A stretch of DNA of 64,000 nucleotides. Source: Pseudomonas fluorescens NCIMB 11764. GTDB lineage: Bacteria > Pseudomonadota > Gammaproteobacteria > Pseudomonadales > Pseudomonadaceae. The notes under the pieces are model-generated. The model was given only the letters and a program-made list of their open reading frames with translations, did no database searches and had not been told where the DNA came from. Position numbers and translations under genes: made by a program. Numbering within the stretch: the stretch's first letter is position 1; every line of letters begins with the position of its first letter. Location of the stretch: contig NZ_CP010945.1 of the NCBI RefSeq assembly GCF_000293885.2, positions 1,446,001-1,510,000 of the forward strand. Reading direction: 5' to 3'. Shown here in pieces: positions 26,201 to 34,411 of this stretch.

Positions 26201-27610
26201 GCCGACCGAGAACGAGCCCCCGAGCGTATAAGAGAGCTTGCCGACGCCGAGCGCGCCGGTCTGTTCGCCCACCACACGGTCGAAGACCCTCGCGAATCTG
26301 CGCGGTCCAATCCCCGAGACGGTCTGCGCAATCTGTCCGAATGCCGTCTGGCATCAGACACAGGGCGGGGACGTAAGGGTTTACTGCAAGATCATGCACG
26401 TAATCGTGGACGAGCTGCTGCTGGAATGCGACGGGACTGTGCCGCCGCCAAAGGCCAAGTAGGTTCCGATATGGCTAAGCCACGTCGAGTCTGGACGAAG
26501 GGCGAGCAGCAGCGCGAAACGCAGGTGATCCGAGATTGCGTTGAGCTGCGCGTTCACGCTGAGCGCCTCGGCTACGTTCAGGTGAGTGGATCGGGTGCTC
26601 GCGTACGCATGGAAAACAAGTTGCTCGATAAGTCCGACCCGATGCGCGAGATTACCCTCAAGCCGAATGCTAAAGGCGAGCCGAGCTGGGTTGCCACCAA
26701 GGCCGGTGCGGGCTCAGGCCTCGGTGGCGACGTTTTTCATCTCCATCAGCATTCGACCGGACAGAATTTTCTGGAGACCCGCGACGAGCTGCGCAAGGTC
26801 GCCTTCAACAAGGATTTCGAGGCAGGGACTCGCTACCAGGGAATTAGCGCTGCAGAGAGCGAAGCGCGCATGGAGCAGCAGCGGCAGGCTGAAGCTCTGA
26901 AAACTGAAGTGCGGCGAGCAGAGGCTTTCCGCCAGTACCAGCGCACTTTGGCAGAGCCGAACCAATTCTTGCTGGCTCGCGGCATCTCCGAGCAGACCCT
27001 CGCGGAAACCAAGTCGCGCACGGATCGGCACGGCAACGCCGTTTTCCCGCATGTCCGCGAAGACGGAAAATTCACCGGCTTCGAGCGCAAACACGACGGC
27101 CCGGCACTTTTCTCGAAGAGCCAGAGGGGCGTCTACATCGCGAACCCCGGATGCGAAGCCCCCGAGCGGATCAAAGTCGCCGAGGGTGGCCTTGATGCCC
27201 TGAGTCTCTACCAGCTCGATACGCCAGAGCAGCGCGCCTGCACGCTCTATGTCAGCTCTGGCGGGAACCCGGCCGACGACACCGCTCGCGCGCTGCGCGG
27301 CCTGGCCGACCGTACCGGCGCTCGGCAGGTCGATCTCGTTTATGACCGCGACGAGGCAGGCACTCGGCACACCGAAACTCTGAAGCAGCTGCTTGCCGAG
27401 CAGGCCCCCGGCCTGCAGGTTGCCGATCGCCGGGGCGACTACCGGATGGCTGATGGCGAGGATCCCAACGATCTGCTCCTGCGACAGCAAAGCCAGCCGC
27501 AGCAGGCGGCGCCCGATCAGCAGGCCGAAGCCCCTCAGCCGCCGGTTGCACCGAAACCGGCGACGGTGGAGGAGACGCAGGAAACCCCAGAACAGAGGAG
27601 GTCAATGTAA
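23249..27610 (+). CDS. MobF relaxase-helicase (TrwC/TraI type), fused to a TOPRIM-type C-terminal part
   Basis: 1453 residues; ATG 23249 overlaps the previous stop and follows GAGGAGG. The relaxase domain (about 1-310) has a candidate catalytic Tyr20 (ARADYFERG), GYSTSFNADKTLSL, and the metal-binding histidines H187-x-H-x-H in EPHLHVHVEIPN. The helicase part has Walker A GAAGTGKS (about 462), IICDEAGLADLRT, and a late UvrD/RecD-type motif MTVHKSQGLTVDRAF (about 790). After about residue 1075 comes a DUF3991/TOPRIM-like region with VYDRDEAGTRHTE. The stretch from codon 977 to 1073 is Arg-rich and reads like an out-of-frame segment, because a different small gene lies there in another frame. 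This may therefore be a fusion of two genes, the second starting MAKPRRVWTKGEQ at 26471. It nicks oriT and unwinds the transferred strand. Confidence 0.9.
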   Translation: MAIFTIDKFTGGDIGARADYFERGEGRILDDEHDHVLSTGGEDYYHMPGNDTLLTEYLGQGAQAMGLGITPQNGDYAALMAGTNPRTRESYVPKRRQGELERGTGLAGYSTSFNADKTLSLVYASLPREQQIIFERAMMEASRRAFEYAEAQGYFGYRLGAQGVDRYAGKAMAASYLHFTNRNQEPHLHVHVEIPNACRGTDGQWRPLDGGELYKRQAELAALWDCYLAHALSRDIPQLAKYFEVDLERNGLRVAGISRETVLEFSTRRIEILKALDEMGASGADSARGAAKRTREGKKERDSDELRAEWREQLSSLHQELQRGDLSPETRLFAEQLVFRNSSVFGEHALDRAAAQLAILHGGEPAIPAIKSALIRQLGVVELPQEGRFREFTTETYRQLEGELLAYAHAAQKPQARFTLKPLDVEMAIARIEREKGYPMRDEQRAVVRLCTSGARVQIIQGAAGTGKSVSLSALREAYEAAGNRVIGLAPSGAAAAELQNSAGIQARTIHSLLMRLENDNAQYREKLRATDVIICDEAGLADLRTLHKLAGFCDAAGAKLILVGDGRQLEAVGSASSLDMLTEEVGCAELIQIARQKDPADRAVSQAWFEGPAEQGCPDALDIMKARGLLKMPVEGSKDKPLDLMMRDVLQARSEGTDWQEILLLADRNQSVRSLNNKIRDHRFEIGELDKAQQIRIPVETGRGDYADLDLVPGDRIMLRKNQKLDGEPVYNGDRANLTAIERVQTGTDDNGEPIYDTKITARLDRTKEEVSWNLSDYASIDHAYAMTVHKSQGLTVDRAFYLTSDSTDRRLAYVAYTRSRYACSFYTDNDQDSLDTLARNTEGFKSKRCALDADKEFRALIRANAEAGLYEDQPIKAQQPSTKDLLEKAGERFEYPTEPKAEPKKSPEIQVMPATQADHDLSVARGFAVTTLIDQPTDTRQKPGKPYELPANGKRVALLAEPLPLPPTPKQEIENERPGLFRADRERAPERIRELADAERAGLFAHHTVEDPRESARSNPRDGLRNLSECRLASDTGRGRKGLLQDHARNRGRAAAGMRRDCAAAKGQVGSDMAKPRRVWTKGEQQRETQVIRDCVELRVHAERLGYVQVSGSGARVRMENKLLDKSDPMREITLKPNAKGEPSWVATKAGAGSGLGGDVFHLHQHSTGQNFLETRDELRKVAFNKDFEAGTRYQGISAAESEARMEQQRQAEALKTEVRRAEAFRQYQRTLAEPNQFLLARGISEQTLAETKSRTDRHGNAVFPHVREDGKFTGFERKHDGPALFSKSQRGVYIANPGCEAPERIKVAEGGLDALSLYQLDTPEQRACTLYVSSGGNPADDTARALRGLADRTGARQVDLVYDRDEAGTRHTETLKQLLAEQAPGLQVADRRGDYRMADGEDPNDLLLRQQSQPQQAAPDQQAEAPQPPVAPKPATVEETQETPEQRRSM
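26232..26462 (+). pseudogene. Cys-rich small conjugation-type protein overlapping the relaxase frame
   Basis: In a frame different from the relaxase, ATG 26178 (MSDLDYSEPTENEPPSV) meets a TAA at 26229-26231, and the frame then stays open to 26462. This part ends VCAICPNAVWHQTQGGDVRVYCKIMH...CDG. The pattern C-x2-C-P-x2-VW...YC..MH....CDG is that of a small Cys-rich protein found in conjugation operons. It looks far more protein-like than the Arg-rich relaxase reading over the same bases. It is either a broken gene (nonsense codon 18) or a gene using a non-ATG start after the stop. The relaxase frame running through it may be accidental. Confidence 0.45.
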
Positions 27611-28812
27611 TGCCCACTCTTTATATTTCCGCCGCCGACCTGCCCGGCGTCAACCTGGCTCCCGACACGCGCCTGTACGCCGGCCGCGGCTGGCTGGCTC
27701 TTGTCCGAGAGGCGATAGCCATCATCGGCGACAGCAAAATCCAAGCTATCAGGGAAGATTCTGGGGCGTTGCGGATCGAGGTGGTTTACAGCACTCCTGA
27801 ACAGCGCGCAGCGCTGCGCGAGATCGAGCAGCGTTCACTGCAGGTCTGCGAGATCTGCGGCGCCATCGGCGAGTTGCGTTACGAAGGACTGAAAAACGAC
27901 TGCCCGGCCGGCTGGCATCGCACGCGCTGCGAAAAGCACATCAAAACCAGGACAAACGGTGCGACGGCTTCACCACCGCTGCTCAATCAGATTGCCGACA
28001 CCAACTCAGGCCTGTTCATCCACGCGCCTACCGGCACCGCCCAGACCATCGCCGAAGTCCTGCACGCCGTTGGACGATCGGTCGCGATGTTGACTGAGGC
28101 GGACAGCATGCAACTGGCGATTGAGCAGATCGCCGATCAGCTCGGAACGGCGCCGGGGCATACGCTCTCGGCAACCCTGGAGGCGGCGAGCTCCCGTCTC
28201 CGCGCGCCGATCTATCTGTTGGTCGATCGCGCTGAGCGATTTGAGCAGTCTGAAATCATTTACGCGCTGAAAGCCGCGCGAGATGTGCTGAACACATCGG
28301 CACTGTTCGGTCTACGCGTTGCGTTTGTCGGGGGCGATAGGGATGCCCAGGCGCGGATGACCAGACTCCCGGCAGCAGCATTTTTCTGCGCCCAGATGGT
28401 GGATGCCAGTGCTGAGCAGCTGTCTGTTTACAACCTCCAGGAGCGTGAGCGCCGGCGGCGCACTGCTCTGAGAGCCTTGAGGTCATTCGATTTCGCGGTG
28501 CGTCGAGCAGCTCTGCGTGAGCTGTCCGCCATCCTTCAGCTGGATCGAGAACACCCGATCGGTGAAGCTGCGCATCTGTCGACAGGAGAAGTGCAAGCCC
28601 TTGTGCCAGTCACCGTTGTGGAGGGCTATATCCCCTACGTGCGAGACATCGATATACCTGAGCCATGGGCTACGCGCTTTGCGCTTGCCTCAATCGGTTC
28701 AACTCGCCAGCTCAATGGCTCGTATGTGTCCGACTGGCGCAATTTCTTGAACCTTTGGGACCAGGAGCACGCACGACTGATCGACGCGCTGGAGGACTTG
28801 GATGATGTCTGA
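27610..28812 (+). CDS. Hypothetical transfer-operon protein with Cys/His cluster
   Basis: 400 residues; the start overlaps the relaxase stop by one base (TAATG). A probable zinc site lies at about residues 77-105 (CEICGAIGELRYEG, then CPAGWHRTRCEKH). The centre reads like an ATPase-type alpha/beta fold (LLVDRAERFEQSEIIYAL), but the P-loop position (HAPTGTAQTIAEVL) lacks the GK(S/T) lysine. It may be a degenerate or non-catalytic ATPase-like protein. It overlaps the next gene too, so it is part of one coupled operon with the relaxase. No family name is certain. Confidence 0.6.
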   Translation: MPTLYISAADLPGVNLAPDTRLYAGRGWLALVREAIAIIGDSKIQAIREDSGALRIEVVYSTPEQRAALREIEQRSLQVCEICGAIGELRYEGLKNDCPAGWHRTRCEKHIKTRTNGATASPPLLNQIADTNSGLFIHAPTGTAQTIAEVLHAVGRSVAMLTEADSMQLAIEQIADQLGTAPGHTLSATLEAASSRLRAPIYLLVDRAERFEQSEIIYALKAARDVLNTSALFGLRVAFVGGDRDAQARMTRLPAAAFFCAQMVDASAEQLSVYNLQERERRRRTALRALRSFDFAVRRAALRELSAILQLDREHPIGEAAHLSTGEVQALVPVTVVEGYIPYVRDIDIPEPWATRFALASIGSTRQLNGSYVSDWRNFLNLWDQEHARLIDALEDLDDV

Positions 28813-29218
28813 CCGAGAAAATCTGCTTGCGCAGCAGATGCGCGATCTACAGATTCATCATCATGAGATCGAGCTGAGGAGACTCAAGGCGAGTGTCGGC
28901 GATCCGCTGGCTGCACCATTCCAGCGAGCCCTCGAAGCAGTGGCAGCAGGAGCAGCAATCGTCGAGGCCTACATCATCCCTGCGCCATTGGGCTTCGGGC
29001 GCGAGCCTGGTTGGAGCTTAGCGGTTTTCAGTGAGTGGCCACTGCCTGCTATGCAGCGCGTTGCTCTAGCAATCGCCGCGCAGGAGGCCAGCGAGTGTGT
29101 AGAGATCACTGTCGAAATTTATAGTTGGTCGGAGAACGCTCAGGAGCTCGCAGAGGCGATGGCCACCGGCATTCTCATTTGGCAAATGGACAATCCCCTG
29201 GGCAAGGAAGAACCATGA
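28805..29218 (+). CDS. Small hypothetical protein of the relaxase operon
   Basis: 137 residues from ATG 28805 (ATG 28802 is directly before it). It starts inside the end of the preceding gene and its stop overlaps the next start (ATGA). It is helical with an Ala-rich middle (RALEAVAAGAAIVEAYIIPA). No motif recognised. Tight coupling on both sides implies a role with the transfer genes. Confidence 0.6.
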   Translation: MSDRENLLAQQMRDLQIHHHEIELRRLKASVGDPLAAPFQRALEAVAAGAAIVEAYIIPAPLGFGREPGWSLAVFSEWPLPAMQRVALAIAAQEASECVEITVEIYSWSENAQELAEAMATGILIWQMDNPLGKEEP

Positions 29219-29457
29219 CGCGCCGAATCACCTTGAATCTCGATCTCAACGAAAATGACCTTGATGCTCTCCAAGTCGTGCTGGCTAATCCAGCTGCCAT
29301 CGCTAGGTCAGTAGCGCCGAATGATCCCCGCGAGCAGATCCGCATTGTCGACGTACTCGCAGAAATAGCCGGGGGAGTGACCGAGGCGCTTGCTCACGCG
29401 ATGGCTAATTCCATCGACAAGCAGGTTTCCTCTTCGGAAGAGGGGCGTGGCCGATAG
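29215..29457 (+). CDS. Small hypothetical protein, last gene of the relaxase operon
   Basis: 80 residues from ATG 29215, starting MTRRITLNLDLNENDLDALQ, overlapping the previous stop by 4 bases. The first 25 residues look like a ribbon-helix-helix beta strand plus helix, so it may bind DNA. It ends the operon that began at 22902. Function unknown. Confidence 0.55.
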   Translation: MTRRITLNLDLNENDLDALQVVLANPAAIARSVAPNDPREQIRIVDVLAEIAGGVTEALAHAMANSIDKQVSSSEEGRGR

Positions 29458-29729
29458 ACATGACAAATTCGGAGAGCACCTTCACCTCATCTGATGAGGC
29501 CCCGAGGCTCCGAGAGCATACCCTGCAAAAAAACTAACCCCCTGGTGCGCAGTACCGGCAGGCCGGCCCGAGGCGTGGGGGTTATTCTTGCTGATCAGGT
29601 TATTGGGCCAGCGGTCAGGCGTCAACTCGAATTCGGCGCAGCCACTTCCCTTTCGGCTAGCGCCCGCGGAGTGGACATATAGAACCCGGTCGAGGTCGGG
29701 AGTCGCGTTGTGAACTACATATTGGCAAC

Positions 29730-29746
29730 CTATGCACCGTGCATAG
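29730..29746 (+). promoter_or_regulatory. Palindromic operator-like site 1
   Basis: A 17-bp perfect palindrome, CTATGCAC-C-GTGCATAG. Its near-twin at 29800-29820 is centred 72 bp away. The stretch from 29458 to 29729 has no gene I can support. Confidence 0.6.
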
Positions 29747-29799
29747 CTTAAGATTTTCGCATGACAGCCCGTCGATCGGATCGAAGACATCGCAGAGCG

Positions 29800-29820
29800 A
29801 GCTATGCACGGTGCATAGCT
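29800..29820 (+). promoter_or_regulatory. Palindromic operator-like site 2
   Basis: A 21-bp perfect palindrome (arms AGCTATGCAC and GTGCATAGCT around a central G) 18 bp before the exonuclease start. Two sites of identical half-sequence bracket the likely promoter, which suggests a dimeric repressor or loop. No regulator for it is evident nearby. Confidence 0.65.
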
Positions 29821-29837
29821 CAACGGAGCAACCTCGG

Positions 29838-30302
29838 ATGACGATGCGCCGCGCCTACCTCGACACCGAATTCACCAGTCTGAACCGCTATAGGGCGAAG
29901 CTGATCAGCATCGCCCTGGTAGTACCCGGAGGCCCCGAGTTCTATGTCGAGTTGACCGACTCCTGGACGCTGGCCGACTGTTCCCCTTTCGTCTTGGAGA
30001 CAGTGCTCCCTCTCCTCGATTACGCCAGTCACGGCCACACCACCGACGAGGCCAGGGGCGAGCTCCTAGTCTTCCTAGATGCGCTGGGCTCGGTAGAGAT
30101 AATCACAGACGCCCCCGACCACGACTGGCCCTTGTTGCTGTGGCTCGCAGGCCCTACAGGATTACCGGCCAATGTACGACCGGAGCCCAGGCAACTCACC
30201 ATCGACCTCGATGCCGACTATGGTGGCGATGAACCGCCCCACCACGCCCTCCAAGATGCCCGCCTTTTCGCCGCGCTCGCCGAGAAAACCAATCCCGCAT
30301 GA
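29838..30302 (+). CDS. DEDD-type 3'-5' exonuclease-like protein
   Basis: 154 residues from ATG 29838 (GGAG about 10 bases before), starting MTMRRAYLDTEFTSLNRYRA. The D-x-E in YLDTEFTSL is exonuclease motif I of the DnaQ/RNase T superfamily. SHGHTTDEARGELLVFLDAL and HALQDARLFAALAEK near the end supply the remaining acidic residues and the H-x4-D of motif III. Such proteins trim single-stranded DNA or RNA. It stands alone between two palindromic operator-like sites and the downstream ATPase gene on the other strand, at the start of the cargo region. Confidence 0.72.
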   Translation: MTMRRAYLDTEFTSLNRYRAKLISIALVVPGGPEFYVELTDSWTLADCSPFVLETVLPLLDYASHGHTTDEARGELLVFLDALGSVEIITDAPDHDWPLLLWLAGPTGLPANVRPEPRQLTIDLDADYGGDEPPHHALQDARLFAALAEKTNPA

Positions 30303-30393
30303 CCACCCTCCGTACACGGCTATAGCTCAATGAAAATCTACGCAGGTAATCAAGGGAATCGAGGAGAGGAATTGCGGCGAAATCCAATCAGAA

Positions 30394-33018
30394 TCAGCGG
30401 CTCATTAGCCCCTCTAATGCTGCGTCCAATGCTGTGACAGATTCGACAATGGTTCGTACCGTGGCACGGTCGAATTCGTGGTCGCGCTGCGAGTCATGCA
30501 CGCCGCTGTTGAGATAACCCCACTCGATACTTCCCGCACCGATGCCTAGTAGGCGATCCAGTGCAGCAACGACATCTGTGGTGCCAGCATACTGATCTGC
30601 GATGCGGCCAACAGCTGACCGCAGCTTGCCGCATTTGTTATTCAGTTCCCACGGCGAGCGCGGTCCACCGAGCTTGAGCTCAATGCGGCCATCGGTGCGC
30701 CGCCCCAACCAAGTCCAGATGCGATCGGTCAGGCTCTCCAGCGCGGGCCGCGCTTGACGCAGCGCTTCGCGCTTTTCGTCGCCCGCCAATGCCTGCTGGG
30801 CCAGCAGAACGTAATTTTTTGTCGGCGGGGCGGTGTCGACGCGCAACTCGTGCTCGCCGTTATGTGGCAAGAACTTGTAGCGCTTGATAGCCGCGGAGCG
30901 TCGCGCACCAAGCTCCTGCTGGATCCGATGCAGAAACTCCTCTGCGTGCGAGGTCAGAATAACTTGCTTACCGTCCAACAGACCGTCCTCGAAGAAGGTG
31001 CGCCAAATGCCATCGCGATGGTCATCGTCGATCGCGTTAACGACGTCATCGAAGATGACCACGGGGCAGCCCTGTGCAATGTTCTTAGCCAGCAGAATCG
31101 CAAGGCCCAGGCACTTGATATGTCCTTCGCTGAAGACGATCAGTGCGTCATAGCGCACGCCCGGTTCCCCGGCGAACTCCACTTCGATCTTGCCGTTCTC
31201 TGCCACCGGAAGCCACAGCGCATGCAACAGGTCGCTGGGCGGATCACCACGATTGAATGCGTTGTACAGATTGCGGGCTTGTTCCCCCAAGCCTTGAAGT
31301 AGCTCGCCCGGCAGCGCGGCCAAATAGGCCTGGATCTCTGGCAGAAAACTGTCGTAGGCGGCCTTGACCCGCTGATGGTGCGCCACCACAGGCACTTCTG
31401 CCTCGACGGCTTGGATCATTTCGCGATTCACCTCATCGAACAGTGCCACTGTCTGGCGAGCGGCGGTCAGTTCCTGATCCGCCGTAGTGCGCATCGTTCG
31501 CAGTCGTTCGATCTCCAGACGATGCTGATCTAACCTGTCCCGCTCCTGGGTAAGCGTGCCGCGTTGGTCATGGACTTCACGAGCCTGCGCGTCGGCGCGT
31601 TCGATGATCTCGGCGATCTGCAGCAGAGCGTTCCAAGGGTGTCGCTCCCCATCAACCCAGGCACCCAGCCAGTTTCCTGCAGCGGTGGGAGGCAACACAG
31701 GCAGACCCGCCGCCTGTATTTCCGCAAGACACACGTTCGCAGCAACCGCGACCACACGACGCATCTCGTCCCACAGCGCTCGAACTGCCTCACTCACCTG
31801 AGTCCGAAGGCTGGCCTCGTTCTGCTGAAGGGCGGCCAGTTGTGCAAGCTGCTCCAAGCCTGCGCGCGCTTTGGCGAAAGGGTCTTGTGCCACAGCGGCC
31901 AGCCCTGTGCCGCATGCAGGGCAAGCCGTTGCCCCGTCGGCTAGGGCCAGCACCGCCTCATAGAGTTTGGCATACGACACTTCGCCAGCGCGGTTCGCGA
32001 GCTGCCCGGACGACTCCTGCCACAGGCCCTGAAGGCGGTAGGCCTCTGCCAGCAGTGCCTGCAGCTGGGCCAGGGTCACCTCGTGGATGGCAGGCGGAAC
32101 CGCATCAAGCTGGGCTTGCACATACGGCAGTCGTCCTTGTTGCTGCGGAGTGCCGAGCAACCAGTCGACGCAAGCTTGGTACGTCGCACCAGGCGACATG
32201 CGCTGTGCTAGAGCGTGCTCTAGACCCTCGATTCCTGCGACCTTTTGCGGGTATGCAGTGATCGTCTGTTCAGAGCTCGCCAGCTGCAGGCGGCGCTGTG
32301 CCAGTTGAGAAGCCTGGGCCCCGATTAGCATAAGATCCTGATCGAGCGACGGATTGAAGCCTCGCACGAATTCGCTGAATTGATCCACGCCGAACAAGGT
32401 TGCGATGAGCTGTCGCTGATCGCCCGGGGTCCGTGCTGCGATGCGAGCGAAGTCGTCGAGGCGGTTCTTTTCGATGAAGCAGAAGCGGTATTCGGATTCA
32501 TCGGGCTGTACGACCTCAACTTCGTCTGCTCCCCTAGCCGACAACACTGGAGCGACATGGCGACGTAGGCGGGCGTTGTTGCAGTAGGTGCGTTGGTCGA
32601 CCCTCTTAACCTGCGCTTCGCTGATGGAACCGAGCATTGCCACTTCCAGCGCCTCGCAGAAACTGCTTTTGCCGGTACCGTTGGCACCGTAGACCAGGGT
32701 GATGTCATGGCTGAGGTCGAATGTTTCCTGCCGCATGAACCCGCGAAATGGCCCCACATCAAGCTGGTGCAGGTGCCTCAGCACTGGACCGGCTTCAGGC
32801 CCGCGAGCATCCCCATCGTACGCGACAGGCATCTGCGCCAGATGCGCCACGGCCAGCGGCGCGAGGCGCGTTGACCGTCCGCGGCGCGCGGCGCCGACCT
32901 CCGCAAATGGCTGCAAATGATTGAGTACCAAGTGCGCGAGCCGGCGAACGTCGTCATGCACCTCTCGCTGCGCCAGGTGTGAAAGGAAGCGGTGGTACTC
33001 CGAATGAATGCTTGCCAT
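30394..33018 (-). CDS. RecF/SMC-like ATPase with zinc-hook-type CxxC (candidate defence protein)
   Basis: 874 residues. An N-terminal helical segment of about 95 residues is followed by an ABC/SMC-type ATPase head: Walker A VYGANGTGKSSFCEALE (about 128), Walker B with VVIFDDVVNAIDDDHRDGIW and an H-loop ILTSHAEEFLHRI. The middle is a long coiled coil interrupted by ACPACGTGL (CxxC) at about residue 363, resembling the zinc hook of Rad50-type proteins. The last 170 residues after LPHNGEHELRV are a separate helical domain. Overlapping-ATPase proteins of this design sense foreign DNA or act with a nuclease in phage defence. The DUF3800 gene lies 100 bp upstream on the same strand, probably one operon. 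The exact family is not recognised. Confidence 0.72.
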   Translation of the reverse strand: MASIHSEYHRFLSHLAQREVHDDVRRLAHLVLNHLQPFAEVGAARRGRSTRLAPLAVAHLAQMPVAYDGDARGPEAGPVLRHLHQLDVGPFRGFMRQETFDLSHDITLVYGANGTGKSSFCEALEVAMLGSISEAQVKRVDQRTYCNNARLRRHVAPVLSARGADEVEVVQPDESEYRFCFIEKNRLDDFARIAARTPGDQRQLIATLFGVDQFSEFVRGFNPSLDQDLMLIGAQASQLAQRRLQLASSEQTITAYPQKVAGIEGLEHALAQRMSPGATYQACVDWLLGTPQQQGRLPYVQAQLDAVPPAIHEVTLAQLQALLAEAYRLQGLWQESSGQLANRAGEVSYAKLYEAVLALADGATACPACGTGLAAVAQDPFAKARAGLEQLAQLAALQQNEASLRTQVSEAVRALWDEMRRVVAVAANVCLAEIQAAGLPVLPPTAAGNWLGAWVDGERHPWNALLQIAEIIERADAQAREVHDQRGTLTQERDRLDQHRLEIERLRTMRTTADQELTAARQTVALFDEVNREMIQAVEAEVPVVAHHQRVKAAYDSFLPEIQAYLAALPGELLQGLGEQARNLYNAFNRGDPPSDLLHALWLPVAENGKIEVEFAGEPGVRYDALIVFSEGHIKCLGLAILLAKNIAQGCPVVIFDDVVNAIDDDHRDGIWRTFFEDGLLDGKQVILTSHAEEFLHRIQQELGARRSAAIKRYKFLPHNGEHELRVDTAPPTKNYVLLAQQALAGDEKREALRQARPALESLTDRIWTWLGRRTDGRIELKLGGPRSPWELNNKCGKLRSAVGRIADQYAGTTDVVAALDRLLGIGAGSIEWGYLNSGVHDSQRDHEFDRATVRTIVESVTALDAALEGLMSR

Positions 33019-33118
33019 GCAACCCTCTAGATAGAAAGACGCTTTCGGCTGCGTCCGTGACGGTGTTGATCGGCCTCTCGCTCCGTGGCGTGCGGTCGGG
33101 TTTTACTTTCATCCGCCG

Positions 33119-34171
33119 TTATGGCTTGTGGAAGTTCTGGGCGAAATAGTCGATTGTCTGCGCCGCCTGGGTCCCCTGGCGGAAGCGTTTCTGTTCCTCG
33201 AAATCGATCGAAGGCAGCATGTGGATCAACTGATGATCTGCATAGAGGGCCAAGACCCTCTGGGCATCCAGCGACCCGCCACGTTGACCCGTGAGTGTGT
33301 TCGCCGCCTCTATGGTCGCGCCGATCATTACGTCCGCCAGTTGCACCGCGGGACTAGTCTTGGAGTCGACCTGCGTCACCGACTGGAGCTTGAGTGGAAA
33401 GGTGATGCTCGCGATCTCCGACTGGCGAAACGTGATCGCGTCCTCGTGGTGAATAAAGCGCTGTAGTAAGTCGTGGTAGGTGAGCAGGTTCTTGGACTGA
33501 TCGTGTTCGACCCAATAGGGACCGTAGGCCATGGCTTCCATCCGGCTGATCAGCGACTGCAGTACTACGAGGGCGGCGTCTGTGGTGACGCCTGGGGTGG
33601 CGATCGCTTGCAGGCATTCCGGCGCCGCAAACTGCGCCAAGGGGCCCAGTGCTTCTGGCAGTTCCCGCCAGCGCGAGGCGCGAGCGGCCTCGACCAGATC
33701 GGCAAGCGCCTCCGGGCTTTTCTCCTTTACTGCACGTTGGAAACAAGCCAGCAACCGGTCAAGAGCGCCTTCCCCGAGGAGCGTCGGACCTGTCACGTAC
33801 AGCAGCGATGCGAGCGAGTAGTTCTGCCCATCCTCATAGAAGTCGATCCCGCGCTCGTAGTAGAAAGGCTCTACTGCGTAGTCCAGGAACATCAGCAGCA
33901 GAAGGAAGCGCTTGTCGCAGACGTAGGTCACGCATTTATGCTGGGTTAGCAGGTCGCGCAGTAGTGCCAACAAACGCGGGTGGTTGGCTGGGCGGCGTGC
34001 CAGAGCCCGATACTTGAGCTCGTCCGCCTGTAGCTTGGGAAAGTGCTCCTGGATCAAGCGCCTGGCCTGGTCATCGTCGATTGCGATGGCCGCCGCCCCC
34101 TGGAACCGTTGCTCAGGGTTAAGCAGGTCGAAGCCGGTGTAACCGCTTTCATCGATTCGAAAGCATTCCAT
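33119..34171 (-). CDS. DUF3800 protein, partner of the ATPase (candidate effector)
   Basis: About 350 residues. ATG 34171 (MECFRIDESG) with GGATGGGA before it is preferred over 34183. It carries the DUF3800 signature: FRIDESGYTGFDLL at the start, acidic residues in VEHDQSKN around residue 230, and VDSKTSPAVQLADVMIGAT near the end. These form a D...E...D..(Q)LAD acidic arrangement typical of the RNase H-like fold proposed for this family. Known DUF3800 proteins are poorly characterised and recur in defence islands. Paired with an SMC-like ATPase it would be the likely nuclease effector, but that is inference. It is upstream of, and 100 bp from, the ATPase gene. Confidence 0.75.
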   Translation of the reverse strand: MECFRIDESGYTGFDLLNPEQRFQGAAAIAIDDDQARRLIQEHFPKLQADELKYRALARRPANHPRLLALLRDLLTQHKCVTYVCDKRFLLLLMFLDYAVEPFYYERGIDFYEDGQNYSLASLLYVTGPTLLGEGALDRLLACFQRAVKEKSPEALADLVEAARASRWRELPEALGPLAQFAAPECLQAIATPGVTTDAALVVLQSLISRMEAMAYGPYWVEHDQSKNLLTYHDLLQRFIHHEDAITFRQSEIASITFPLKLQSVTQVDSKTSPAVQLADVMIGATIEAANTLTGQRGGSLDAQRVLALYADHQLIHMLPSIDFEEQKRFRQGTQAAQTIDYFAQNFHKP

Positions 34172-34411
34172 TGCAATTCCCATCCGATCAAAGTGCGATA
34201 TCTAGGGTGAGTGTTAGCACTTGCCAAGACCAATGTAACCGCGTGGTCAAGTCAGGTGCAATTATACGATCGGCGTCATCTCGCCCCGCAGGATGCCTGG
34301 ATACTGGCTCAATTGTGGAGAGATCCAACCTCGCATGACGACAAGCCATGCACGGAGCATCACCAATTAGTGACTTACCGTACACGGCAAGACTGAAGGA
34401 TTTTTCCACCG

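Noticed and set aside
34188..34409. Minus-strand frame of 73 codons between DUF3800 and the hypothetical gene
   Set aside because: No ribosome site or motif, and it lies in an intergenic stretch with imperfect repeats.
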